A stretch of DNA of 64,000 bases from Methylobacterium iners (lineage in GTDB: Bacteria; Pseudomonadota; Alphaproteobacteria; Rhizobiales; Beijerinckiaceae): positions 62,001 through 126,000 of the forward strand of contig NZ_BPQP01000089.1 of assembly GCF_022179305.1 (NCBI RefSeq), given 5' to 3'. The notes below the pieces were generated by a model. It was not told the origin of the DNA and ran no database searches. It worked only from the letters and a program-made list of their open reading frames with translations. Numbering within the stretch: the stretch's first letter is position 1; each line of letters starts with the position of its first letter. Positions 8,618 through 16,441 of the stretch are shown here, one piece after another. The position numbers and the translations under genes were made by a program.

Positions 8618-9700
8618 ATGCTGCAAGCCGACATGAGCAGAGTAGCGTTGATGCGTGGCAAGGGACGGGTTGGTATTGCCAAGGACGGTGATGCAACCGT
8701 CAGGCTGGGCGCGGCCTCGATTACGAGAGGCGACAGTCTGAAGGCCTGCGACGCCTGGCTTCCGCCTGCGTGCATCATCAGTGATGGTCCCTACGGGCTT
8801 GGCAAGTACCCCGGGGAGCCCGTCTCGCCGGATGGCCTCGCGGAGTTCTACGCACCGCACGCGGCTGCTTGGGCACGTCGAGCGGAGCCGTTCACGACCC
8901 TGTGGTTTTGGAACTCGGAGATTGGCTGGGCCAAGAGCCACCCGGCGCTGGAACTCCATGGCTGGCAGTACGAAGAGACGGTCGTCTGGGACAAAGGCAT
9001 CGCTCACATCGCCGGCAACGTGAACTCCCGCACCATCCGCGGCTTGCCGGTCGTGACGGAGCTCGCCGTCCGCTACACCCGGCGGGCCACGCTCCAGACC
9101 GAGGGAGGCCAGGAGCTCTCCCTGAAAGAGTGGGTGAGGGCAGAGTGGCTTCGCTCCGGCCTGCCTATGAACCAGTCGAACGCGGCCTGCGGCGTGGCGA
9201 ACGCCGCTACGCGCAAGTACCTCACCCAGGACCACGTCTGGTACTTCCCGCCCGGGTCCGCCCTAGTCGCCATGGCACGTTGGTGCACCCAACGCGGGCG
9301 TCCGACGTCGCGCCCCTACTTCTCCCTGGACGGCAAGACCGCGCCGGCCGCCGAGGCCTGGGACCGGATGCGAGCGAAGTGGACCCACGTCCACGCGCTG
9401 ACGAACGTCTGGCGCGAACCTCCAGTCCATGGGTCCGAGCGCGTGAAGGCGCTGCACGGCACCGGCTACCTGCACGCGAACCAGAAGCCGCTCGCCCTCA
9501 TGGAGCGTCAAATTCTTGCCGCGACCGACGCTGGCGACGTGGTCTGGGAGCCGTTCGGGGGGCTGTGCTCCGCAACTGTCGCCGCTGTCCGACATGGGCG
9601 GAAGGCACATGCAGCCGAGCTCAATCCTGAATTCTTCGAGGCGGCGGTCGTTCGGGTGCGGCACGAGATCGAGACGCTACCGCTCACGAGGACGGCATGA
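8618..9700 (+). CDS. Beta-class DNA methyltransferase (type II R-M system 1)
   Basis: About 360 residues. Methylates an exocyclic amino group (N6-adenine or N4-cytosine) in DNA using S-adenosylmethionine. The catalytic motif IV appears as DGPYGLG near residue 55, and the SAM-binding motif I as VVWEPFGG near 309. With motif IV before motif I and a target-recognition region between them, the order is that of the beta class. The start is uncertain: ATGs at 8618, 8633 and 8651, and a TTG at 8591, share the frame without a clear ribosome site. The next gene starts in the last four bases (ATGA), giving a coupled pair with a probable nuclease. Confidence 0.85.
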   Translation: MLQADMSRVALMRGKGRVGIAKDGDATVRLGAASITRGDSLKACDAWLPPACIISDGPYGLGKYPGEPVSPDGLAEFYAPHAAAWARRAEPFTTLWFWNSEIGWAKSHPALELHGWQYEETVVWDKGIAHIAGNVNSRTIRGLPVVTELAVRYTRRATLQTEGGQELSLKEWVRAEWLRSGLPMNQSNAACGVANAATRKYLTQDHVWYFPPGSALVAMARWCTQRGRPTSRPYFSLDGKTAPAAEAWDRMRAKWTHVHALTNVWREPPVHGSERVKALHGTGYLHANQKPLALMERQILAATDAGDVVWEPFGGLCSATVAAVRHGRKAHAAELNPEFFEAAVVRVRHEIETLPLTRTA

Positions 9701-10695
9701 GCCCGATAGCGCGCAGACCTCCGGCAGGTGCCCCTACTGCACCTGGAGTTGGACCAGCCGCGGCTCCGGCCTTACCGGCCGGCCCTGTCCGCATGGGCGG
9801 ACCCGATCCGAAGGCGTGGCCGCATCGCGCCCTCTACGACCGGGTCCGCAACACGCTCTATGCGCTTCCGTCACGGTTCCGCACGAGCCTGCGCATCGCC
9901 GGCATATCGGCGACCGACCTGTTCACGCTCAACACTCCGCTTGGCGCCGCCATCGAGCAGAGTGTCGTAGAGTCCCTGAACGACGTCCGTGAGCTCTGGG
10001 ACCCGGAGCGGAAGTACCAGCAATACGCGTTCGTACGACAAGCACAGGTCTTTCCCGACGTGCGGCTTCAGACCTCCGCCCCGGGAGTGCCGGAGGCGGA
10101 CCGCGTGTTGATGGGCATCGAGCTCAAGGGCTGGTTCATCCTCGCCAAGGAAGGCGAGCCCTCCTTCCGATACACGGCCTCTCCGTTGGCATGCGCACCG
10201 CAGGACCTGCTCGTGGTCTATCCATGGACCTTGGACGAAGTGCTCTCCGGCGCGCCCAAGCTGCTCCGTCCGTTCGTAGAGGAGGCCCGTCACGCCGCCG
10301 AGCAGCGGAACTACTACTGGGAGAACTTGCGCCCGACCACGGGTCCGGACGCCAGGGTAACGCCTGCGGCGCATCAGGCGCCTTACCCAGTGAAGGGAGA
10401 CAGCTTCAACGACGTGCCGGTGCATGATGGAGGTGGCAACTTCGGACGTGTTGCACGGTCCCGCATCATGGACGATTTCATCGTGGCGCTGATGCAGGAG
10501 GCGCTTTCCGGCATCCCGGCGCGCTACTGGCAGAATTTCCTCAAGATCTTCGCGGAGGGCATTCCAGACGCTAAGATCGAGCGCGCGCTCATCACCCTGC
10601 GCGCCCAGGCTGAGGCGGCGGGAGATGCTGGAGTGAAGATCGATGCCCTGGACAAAATTGCCGAAGGGCTCGCTGACCTTACCAAGCGCCTGTGA
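9697..10695 (+). CDS. Probable type II restriction endonuclease (R-M system 1)
   Basis: 332 residues. Expected to cut DNA lacking the methylation made by the upstream enzyme. The segment around residues 130-145 reads ADRVLMGIELKGWF, an Asp followed by Glu-x-Lys typical of a PD-(D/E)xK nuclease core. The first 40 residues are Ala/Pro-rich and probably disordered. Translation is coupled to the methyltransferase through a 4-bp overlap. The assignment rests on the ELK motif and the context; I do not recognise the family or the recognition site. It may protect the lysogen from other phages. Confidence 0.65.
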   Translation: MSPIARRPPAGAPTAPGVGPAAAPALPAGPVRMGGPDPKAWPHRALYDRVRNTLYALPSRFRTSLRIAGISATDLFTLNTPLGAAIEQSVVESLNDVRELWDPERKYQQYAFVRQAQVFPDVRLQTSAPGVPEADRVLMGIELKGWFILAKEGEPSFRYTASPLACAPQDLLVVYPWTLDEVLSGAPKLLRPFVEEARHAAEQRNYYWENLRPTTGPDARVTPAAHQAPYPVKGDSFNDVPVHDGGGNFGRVARSRIMDDFIVALMQEALSGIPARYWQNFLKIFAEGIPDAKIERALITLRAQAEAAGDAGVKIDALDKIAEGLADLTKRL

Positions 10696-10759
10696 CCTTG
10701 CCGGTTGCCCTGGCCGCCCTCTCCAAGCATGCTAGCGCGACCGTAATACGGGGAATGCC

Positions 10760-10948
10760 ATGAGCAAAGGTGCAGACAGGGCGCATCGGGCGGTGCTGGA
10801 GCGGCGTGCGGCCGGCGCTGATATCGCTTTGCGGGAGGCCCAGCCTTCGAAGGCCGAGCTCCGGGCGTCCATTCCGGCCTACGACGAGAGCATGGTCAAG
10901 CGCATCGAGACGCCGCCTAAGGGCAAACGGTCGTCCCAGAAACGATAG
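10760..10948 (+). CDS. Small hypothetical protein
   Basis: 62 residues (MSKGADRAHRAVLERRAAGA onward), very basic at the C-terminus (KGKRSSQKR) and without membrane segments. A GGGGA ribosome site lies 5 bp before the ATG. It follows the nuclease gene by 64 bp and may share its transcript. Possibly an accessory protein of the R-M unit; there is no direct evidence. Confidence 0.5.
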   Translation: MSKGADRAHRAVLERRAAGADIALREAQPSKAELRASIPAYDESMVKRIETPPKGKRSSQKR

Positions 10949-11042
10949 ACGCTCCTTTTAGGATCGCGTCGAGGACCTCGCGACCTGGAAGCTAGACGCC
11001 TTCAACAGGCGCTGGGGCGCGGTGCTGTTGTCGTGATGTCGA

Positions 11043-11399
11043 TCAGTGACGGGTCGTGCCGGCCTTGCGCGATAGCTCCTTGAGGGTGGCGTCCACTAGG
11101 GCCTTGAGCTCCTCAGATCCGGCCAAGTCCATCCTTTCCAATCGGGTCTTCGCCGCGGCGAGCATCCATCCCGCGGCCGCGTGGTCCCCGTTTCGCCGGC
11201 ACTCATCGAAGCGTTGCAGGCACGCCTTCACCCGCTGCGGCATCGGCTGCCCGGCCTCCCTCATGGCCATTGATAGCCTGCAGCCGTCGTGGAAGCCGGT
11301 CTCGATCAGCAAAGCGGTCGGCGCGTCCGCTTGCGCTATCACCATCGCCGCGTAGCCCAGGGTCTCTTCGAGGTCGTTGGCCTCGTTCTGCATACGCAA
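11043..11399 (-). CDS. Hypothetical protein
   Basis: 118 residues, predicted alpha-helical and soluble (MRMQNEANDLEETLGYAAMV onward). No recognised domain. It is transcribed leftward and convergent with the R-M genes. An ATG six bases inside the frame is an alternative start. Its upstream region (11400-11526) is shared with the rightward secreted-protein genes, so the two promoters are divergent. Confidence 0.55.
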   Translation of the reverse strand: MRMQNEANDLEETLGYAAMVIAQADAPTALLIETGFHDGCRLSMAMREAGQPMPQRVKACLQRFDECRRNGDHAAAGWMLAAAKTRLERMDLAGSEELKALVDATLKELSRKAGTTRH

Positions 11400-11526
11400 T
11401 CTCCGCTTGTGGAGTGGCCCCTATCACGCGTCGGTCACGACCGCACGAATTGCTCCTGTGGATCCTGGGGTGCGGGGGATTCGCGCCCGGGCCAGGCCTG
11501 CTACCTCTCAGCCTCAGGAGACCACC

Positions 11527-11877
11527 ATGCGCCTCGCAGCCCTCGCCATCGCGGTCGCCGTCCTCGTCCCGGGCGGTGCCGGAGCCAAGCCCGGGGACCG
11601 GGTCGAGTTCACGCAGGCCGAGTACGTGGCGGCCTACCGGAAGGCGGTGGCGCTCAAGCCGGCGCCGGGCCGGGAGCCGTTCTGCCGGAGGCGGCTGGGG
11701 GCCAGGGCCGCCGGGGTCCTGACGCAGGCCTGCCTCGACGGCGCCGGCGGAAGCCACGCCCGCTGCCAGCCGCAGGGGCGCGAGACATGCGCCGGCATCG
11801 TCGAGCGCCTCGATTGGCTGTGCCGCTCCCGGGCCGTCGAGGGCATCCCGTGCACGTACCCGAAGCCCACCCCGTAG
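11527..11877 (+). CDS. Small secreted cysteine-rich protein, paralogue A
   Basis: 116 residues. The N-terminal MRLAALAIAVAVLVPGGAGA is a Sec-type signal peptide with cleavage expected after AGA. The mature part has cysteines spaced like those of the next gene and ends with GIPCTYP. The ATG follows an AGGAG ribosome site (near 11516), whereas longer versions of the frame lack a signal peptide. Disulfide bonding in the periplasm is likely. As cargo of a prophage it may act on the lysogen's envelope or on neighbours. No family is recognised. Confidence 0.7.
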   Translation: MRLAALAIAVAVLVPGGAGAKPGDRVEFTQAEYVAAYRKAVALKPAPGREPFCRRRLGARAAGVLTQACLDGAGGSHARCQPQGRETCAGIVERLDWLCRSRAVEGIPCTYPKPTP

Positions 11878-11893
11878 CAGACTGGAGACCGTC

Positions 11894-12241
11894 ATGCGTA
11901 CCCTCGTCGCCGCCGCCATCGTCATCGCCACCCTGGCCCTGCCGGCCGCCGCCGGGCCGAGGCGCCCCATCGAGGACGCCCGCGACCCCGTCTACCTCAA
12001 GGCCGCTAGGAAGGCGCTCGCAGCCAAGCCGGGGACGGACAAGGTCTGCACGCGCACGGTGGGCCGCTACCTCGCCGACGCGATCCATCGGCGGTGCATG
12101 TTCACCTCGGGCTCCTCCAGTCCGCAGTGCCACGTCGACGGGCCGTGCGTGGACATCATCGAGGAGATGAAGCTCAACTGCGCCGGGTCCATCTTCGATG
12201 GCATCCCGTGCTGGGACGGGCCGCCTCCCGTCCGCCCCTAG
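11894..12241 (+). CDS. Small secreted cysteine-rich protein, paralogue B
   Basis: 115 residues starting MRTLVAAAIVIATLALPAAA, a clear signal peptide. The mature chain matches its neighbour A: a Tyr-x-x-Ala-x-Arg-Lys-Ala block, a Cys before the Arg-x-x-Gly-Arg segment, paired internal cysteines, an Ile-x-Glu helix with a following Cys, and a C-terminal GIPC. The two genes are 16 bp apart, so they arose by tandem duplication and are probably co-expressed. Confidence 0.7.
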   Translation: MRTLVAAAIVIATLALPAAAGPRRPIEDARDPVYLKAARKALAAKPGTDKVCTRTVGRYLADAIHRRCMFTSGSSSPQCHVDGPCVDIIEEMKLNCAGSIFDGIPCWDGPPPVRP

Positions 12242-12269
12242 GACGGTCGGCCCCGGTCTGGGGCGGCCA

Positions 12270-12566
12270 TCAGATGTAGCGGCTCTTCCCATCCCCGAGA
12301 TCCACGCGGCGGCCGGGCCACTCGAAGCGAATGCCGTAGAGGTTGAGCTCGTACACCTCGCGCCCCTGTCGGGTCTCGGCGTCTATTTGGGTCAGCTCCT
12401 CGCGGAGTTCGTCCGACGGCACTCCTTTGAGAAGGGTGCTGACCAGGCGCATGCCGGTGTCGTGCTGCAGGCGGACGGTGACCGCCTCGCCGACCCCGTG
12501 GGGGTCGAGGACGCCTCTCAGCATGGCGAGCGCCTCCCGGAGCTTTTCAGCCGCTTCCACTGCCAT
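12270..12566 (-). CDS. Hypothetical protein
   Basis: 98 residues (MAVEAAEKLREALAMLRGVL onward), with an N-terminal helix and then a beta-rich part ending LGDGKSRYI. The ATG at 12566 has GAGGGTGCCGGGG in front of it; an ATG at 12581 is possible but lacks a ribosome site. It is convergent with the secreted-protein genes, with a GC-rich dyad (near 12253-12270) between them. No function assigned. Confidence 0.55.
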   Translation of the reverse strand: MAVEAAEKLREALAMLRGVLDPHGVGEAVTVRLQHDTGMRLVSTLLKGVPSDELREELTQIDAETRQGREVYELNLYGIRFEWPGRRVDLGDGKSRYI

Positions 12567-12701
12567 CCCCGGCACCCTCATTGTTATAGCGTCACACTTA
12601 CAAACTCGATGACGCACAATCGACTTGTCTAATCCTCTCCCGCTGCACGTTAGCGTTCCGTGTGTTTGAGATGCCACGCCATTCAGGGTTGGACGGTTCG
12701 G

Positions 12702-12983
12702 TCACCGCTTTCGGTTGGGCGGCTTGCCCGTGCCCAGGTCGCTGAACTGCGCGCGGCACCAGGGGTGGTACTTGTTGGGCCCCCGCCGACCCCACGGTTT
12801 CGGATACCTGCAGGTCGCCGTGATCCGGCGGAGGACCTCGTCGAGGGAGACGCCCGCACCATGCCGGGCGATAAGCCTCTCGACGCAGTAGTCGCCGCGG
12901 CGCCGGGGGCACCATACGCAGGTGACGCGCACCCGGCGGTAGGGGAAGGCGCCCAGGCTTGAGGGTCCGTCGCCGTCGTCCAT
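12702..12983 (-). CDS. Hypothetical zinc-ribbon-like protein
   Basis: 93 residues. Cysteines in CVWCPRRRGDYC and a later C...C pair around ITATC and HPWC suggest a small metal-binding fold. Proteins of this layout are common hypotheticals in alphaproteobacteria. The ATG at 12983 follows a GGGAGA ribosome site. It is divergent from the gene at 13055, and an SOS box lies between them. Confidence 0.6.
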   Translation of the reverse strand: MDDGDGPSSLGAFPYRRVRVTCVWCPRRRGDYCVERLIARHGAGVSLDEVLRRITATCRYPKPWGRRGPNKYHPWCRAQFSDLGTGKPPNRKR

Positions 12984-13018
12984 CCGAGTCTCCCGGGTTG
13001 CCTTGCCCGTGAGAATTT

Positions 13019-13033
13019 GTTCTCCATATGTTC
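13019..13033. promoter_or_regulatory. LexA (SOS) box, GTTC-N7-GTTC
   Basis: GTTCTCCATATGTTC matches exactly the alphaproteobacterial LexA consensus of two direct GTTC half-sites with a 7-bp spacer. It sits in the 71-bp gap between divergent genes, 22 bp upstream of the ATG at 13055, so it probably ties one or both of these prophage genes to DNA damage. Confidence 0.75.
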
Positions 13034-13054
13034 TCGTCAATGGAGGACGCGGAC

Positions 13055-13264
13055 ATGACCTACGGATTCGACGAGGCCCTGGTTTTCGCCGCGGCCGGCG
13101 AGGAACGCGACGCGGCCTGGCGGTCGCTCGCGCAGGACATCGCGGACGCCTCGGCCGCGGGGCGAAGCCGCCCGGGCTTCATCAGGGCGAGCAAGCCGGC
13201 CGACCTAGCGAAGGCCCTCGGCCCACGACGGCGGGAGGGGCGCCGGAAATTCGGCAGGAGATGA
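13055..13264 (+). CDS. Small hypothetical protein, probably SOS-regulated
   Basis: 69 residues (MTYGFDEALVFAAAGEERDA onward), with acidic N-terminal and very basic C-terminal halves (GPRRREGRRKFGRR). The ATG at 13055 is preceded by GGAGG at the ideal distance; an earlier in-frame ATG at 13028 would run through the operator. The SOS box at 13019 lies in its promoter region. The last codons contain a copy of the dispersed 16-bp palindrome (13241). Function unknown. Confidence 0.6.
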   Translation: MTYGFDEALVFAAAGEERDAAWRSLAQDIADASAAGRSRPGFIRASKPADLAKALGPRRREGRRKFGRR

Positions 13265-13366
13265 GGCACTCCAAATAAGCGCACGTAGGGGCGGCAGGTA
13301 ACCAGACGTCGAATTTCCGGAGCCGACGAAAGCCTTCGTTAACCATGTCTTGGCCAGCTTGGCCAC

Positions 13367-14038
13367 ATGATACCGACGGCGAAAATCTATTCCGACGACC
13401 CTGCCACTGGTTACGGCGAGAGCTCAGTGAGCAAGCGCATCCTTGCGCTGTTCCTGGCCAACGTCGGCAAGGTGGTCACCCGCGAGCAGATCCAGAAGGC
13501 GGCCACAAACCCCGAAACAGGCCTCATCCCAGAGAACTGGCACCAACGCCTGTCGGAGCTCAGGACCGACTCCGGCTACACCATACTGGCGAAGCGTGAC
13601 TGGCCGGAGCTTGCGGCCTCTGAATACGTGATGCCCTCGACCGACCGGCGCGCCACTGCGGCCAAGCGGGTGATGCCGAAACCGAAGACCTGGGCGGAAG
13701 TCCTCAAGCGCGCGGGCAACTGCTGCCAGTGGCGCGAGGATGGCCAACCGTGTGGGCTCCGGGCAGGGGACATCGACCCCATCGGCGGAGGCACCGTTCG
13801 GTTGACGGCTGACCACACCACCCCGCATTCCATCAACCCGGCCGCCGATCCCGACGACCCGAATGCATGGCAGGCCTTATGCGCCCGTCACCAAGTCACG
13901 AAGAAGAACTACTGGGACAGCACCACCGGCAAGATGAACATCCTGGGGATCCTCCAAAACGCCAACCGACAGCAGAAGGAGGAGGCGCTACAGTTCCTCC
14001 TTACGTATTTCGGGATGGCCACAAGGCCCAAGGAGTGA
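13367..14038 (+). CDS. HNH restriction endonuclease (R-M system 2)
   Basis: 223 residues. The C-terminal half carries an HNH nuclease pattern: paired cysteines (NCCQWREDGQPCG), the metal-binding LTADHTTPHS near residue 145, and NAWQALCARHQVTKKNYWD, where the final Asn/His positions complete the fold. The N-terminal 90 residues look like a winged-helix or specificity domain (SKRILALFLANVGKVVTREQ). It is followed directly by a methyltransferase gene, so it is most simply a type II restriction enzyme. The cleavage site is unknown. Confidence 0.8.
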   Translation: MIPTAKIYSDDPATGYGESSVSKRILALFLANVGKVVTREQIQKAATNPETGLIPENWHQRLSELRTDSGYTILAKRDWPELAASEYVMPSTDRRATAAKRVMPKPKTWAEVLKRAGNCCQWREDGQPCGLRAGDIDPIGGGTVRLTADHTTPHSINPAADPDDPNAWQALCARHQVTKKNYWDSTTGKMNILGILQNANRQQKEEALQFLLTYFGMATRPKE

Positions 14039-14043
14039 CGCGT

Positions 14044-14883
14044 TTGATCGAGGTGTGGAAGCCGCAGGACGTCGAGGCGTCCATCGCGGAGATGCAGGAT
14101 TCCGGGCGTCACGTGCGGGTGACAATGCTCGACCCCTGGTACAACAAGGGCGTCGGCGGGGTCCGCGACGACTACGAGGACTACATCTTCAAGCTCCTGG
14201 AGGGCGTCGCCGAGTTCAGCGACCACGTCTTCCTGTGGGGTTTCCCCGAGATCGTCGCTCCCTTCGTCAAGCGGATGCCGCCCGGACACAAACTGGTGGC
14301 CTGGCTGACCTGGTACTACAAGAACAACCCGTCGGTGATCCGCGGTTGGCGGTCGAGCCAAAACGCTTGCCTGCACTTCAGCAAGCCCGACGCGAAGCTT
14401 TATCCGGAGCATTTCCTTAATGCCGCCCAGGAGGCGCTGAAGGAAAAAGGCAAGCTGCGATACATGCCCGGTCCGACCAGCGTCATCGAGAGCGCCCTGC
14501 TCACGGGCTTCGTCGGACGTGCCGAGCAGACAGGGCACCCCGCCCAGAAGCCTGAGGCAGTCTACGAACCATTGCTGATGATGACCTGCAAGCCGGGTGA
14601 CCTCGTATTCGACCCAATGTGCGGGTCAGGAACGACCGCGGGTGTATGCCGCCGGCTGAAGCTGGACGGCATCCTGTGCGACATGAACCCCGAGTACACA
14701 GCAATGGCGGAGCGCCGCGCCGAGGGAGCCCCCGGACGTGCCGTGTCGGACGAGCCGCCAGCCTTCGACTTAGCAGGCGAGATACCGCCCCAGGTTACTG
14801 AACCGAAGAACTCGAAAAACGGCTACGTTCCCACAGGCAAGCCGCGAGGGCGTCCCCGTAAAAACGCTGTGGCGGCGGAATAG
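14044..14883 (+). CDS. Beta-class DNA methyltransferase (R-M system 2)
   Basis: 279 residues. The catalytic motif LDPWYN lies near residue 29 and the SAM site VFDPMCGSGTT near 188, the beta-class order; the C-terminal tail is basic (GKPRGRPRKN). The start is taken as TTG at 14044 because a perfect AAGGAG lies 8 bp before it, overlapping the stop of the nuclease gene; the GTG at 14035 would sit inside that ribosome site. It protects host and phage DNA from the upstream HNH nuclease. Confidence 0.85.
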   Translation: MIEVWKPQDVEASIAEMQDSGRHVRVTMLDPWYNKGVGGVRDDYEDYIFKLLEGVAEFSDHVFLWGFPEIVAPFVKRMPPGHKLVAWLTWYYKNNPSVIRGWRSSQNACLHFSKPDAKLYPEHFLNAAQEALKEKGKLRYMPGPTSVIESALLTGFVGRAEQTGHPAQKPEAVYEPLLMMTCKPGDLVFDPMCGSGTTAGVCRRLKLDGILCDMNPEYTAMAERRAEGAPGRAVSDEPPAFDLAGEIPPQVTEPKNSKNGYVPTGKPRGRPRKNAVAAE

Positions 14884-14891
14884 GTCGCTAC

Positions 14892-15308
14892 CTACGCTCC
14901 AGCCGAATTTCCGGAGGCACCCACGGCCAGGGCCGCACGTAGGCCCCGGCGCACGCCGTCGGCGATGCCGTTCCGCTGGCGCTCTGAGTTCCCCCACTGC
15001 GTGAGGTCACCGTAGAAGGCATCTCCGAAAGCTACGACCTGCGCGTCGGTCGGCTCGGCGTTCGTCACGCAGGTTCGCCCGGCTGGCATCACTTGTTCGA
15101 CGAGCCGCACCTCTCGTTCGGAGAGCTCTTGCTCGTAGTCGGAGCCGATCTCCAAGATGCCGTGAGGTCGGTTGCCCCGGAACGAGATGCGCGCCGGCTC
15201 AAGCGGCATGCCCTCTATCCACTCGACCCACCAGAATTCGTCCGGTCGGTCCCGCTCGACAGTAGCGTTGAGGACGCTGCCCATGCGAGCGGTGACGGTG
15301 ACGCTCAT
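14892..15308 (-). CDS. Hypothetical protein
   Basis: 138 residues (MSVTVTARMGSVLNATVERD onward). Probably a small alpha/beta protein; the C-terminus is Ala/Gly-rich. Its start overlaps the stop of the upstream gene by four bases (ATGA), so the two form a leftward operon convergent with R-M system 2. No recognised domain. Confidence 0.55.
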   Translation of the reverse strand: MSVTVTARMGSVLNATVERDRPDEFWWVEWIEGMPLEPARISFRGNRPHGILEIGSDYEQELSEREVRLVEQVMPAGRTCVTNAEPTDAQVVAFGDAFYGDLTQWGNSERQRNGIADGVRRGLRAALAVGASGNSAGA

Positions 15309-15679
15309 GCCGCCTTCCGGATCATGGCCCTCGCCGCGGCCTGGTAGGTCTCGACCGTCGGCCTGGGCGCGGGCATGCCGAAGAGACGTCGGATGGCTCG
15401 CATGACGAAGCCGCCGGCATCCTCGCGGTGGTCCTGCCCCCGGCGCAGCTCGGCGTGATAGGCCTCGATCTCGGGCCAGCCCATGCGCTCGATGGCGCGC
15501 TCCATGGCGGCGAGCTCGACAGCCTCAAGCGTCGGGCCCGACGGCGTCCGCAGGGCGAAGTGACGGCGCAGGTCGTGGACGATGCGAGGGTTGCCGTCCG
15601 GGCCACAAAGGGTCGCGATAACATCCGTTAAGAGCGCTCGCGGCACCGCCACGAGGTCGGTGTCCTGGTGTTGTCCCAT
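15305..15679 (-). CDS. Hypothetical protein
   Basis: 124 residues (MGQHQDTDLVAVPRALLTDV onward), helical and basic at the C-terminus. The ATG at 15679 has GGGGATCAGGG in front of it, and the longer frame upstream looks like random translation. First gene of a two-gene leftward operon. No function assigned. Confidence 0.55.
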   Translation of the reverse strand: MGQHQDTDLVAVPRALLTDVIATLCGPDGNPRIVHDLRRHFALRTPSGPTLEAVELAAMERAIERMGWPEIEAYHAELRRGQDHREDAGGFVMRAIRRLFGMPAPRPTVETYQAAARAMIRKAA

Positions 15680-15923
15680 GCCCTGATCCCCCGCGGCGTG
15701 GATGCCTGCACCGATTCTCCCCCTCGCACCCCGATTCGCACAGGGCACCGAGCGGACGCTCCGGGCGGCCTCTCGATTGGCGGGTCGTCGCCGGCGCGGC
15801 CGCGCTCCCGGCAACCCCTGACGGGGGTCCTCCTCTCCGTTCCGGCGCTACGCGTGCGGGGCGCGACACGGCCGGCACCAGGCCGCCCACGAGGCCGCAT
15901 CGGGCGGCCCGAGGGAGAGCACC

Positions 15924-16319
15924 ATGTCGGCCTTCGTCGTCAGCAAATTTCAGATCGACGCCATCCTCACGGCCGCCCTCAACTACGGGGCCGACGGCGT
16001 GGACAGGAACAGCGCCACGGACATCGGGCGGGTGCTCTGGCTGGAGAACGGCAAGAGCTTCGCGGCCCTCTACCCGGCCAAAGTCGACGCCATCGAGATC
16101 GCGACCAGGCGCGCCGAGGTCTACGTCTTCAAGGCCGTGGCGGTGCCTTCCATCGTCGAGGCCGCCAAGCTCGTCGACAGCCTGGAGTACCAGTCCTGCG
16201 AGCACGATGGCTGGGCGCGGTCCGACGCGCTGGCCTGGCTGGGCGTCATCCGGGCGGCTCTCCTTCGGTCCCTTCCGGGCTACGAGGGAGCCGCTTGGGC
16301 CGTCGACCGGGCGGCCTGA
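15924..16319 (+). CDS. Hypothetical protein
   Basis: 131 residues (MSAFVVSKFQIDAILTAALN onward). Soluble, with a helix-rich C-terminal half (DGWARSDALAWLGVIRAALL). GGGAG precedes the ATG at 15924. It lies just upstream of the mobilisation-like genes but is cut off from them by a terminator at 16329. The fold is not recognised. Confidence 0.6.
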   Translation: MSAFVVSKFQIDAILTAALNYGADGVDRNSATDIGRVLWLENGKSFAALYPAKVDAIEIATRRAEVYVFKAVAVPSIVEAAKLVDSLEYQSCEHDGWARSDALAWLGVIRAALLRSLPGYEGAAWAVDRAA

Positions 16320-16328
16320 GGGCCTCTC

Positions 16329-16379
16329 CGGGGCGGTCTCCGGGCCGCCCCGACCGAGGTACAAGGGGTCCCCCTTTTT
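16329..16379 (+). terminator. Rho-independent terminator(s) after gene at 15924
   Basis: CGGGGCGG (16329) pairs with CCGCCCCG (16345). A second compact stem, AAGGGG/CCCCTT, follows and ends in a T-run (16374-16379). Tandem terminators isolate the upstream gene from the relaxase operon. Confidence 0.7.
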
Positions 16380-16441
16380 CGTGAGCGTCATCAGCGGCTT
16401 GCGAAAACGTCAGCACTTGTGCGCACGCGAAACTGAACGGG

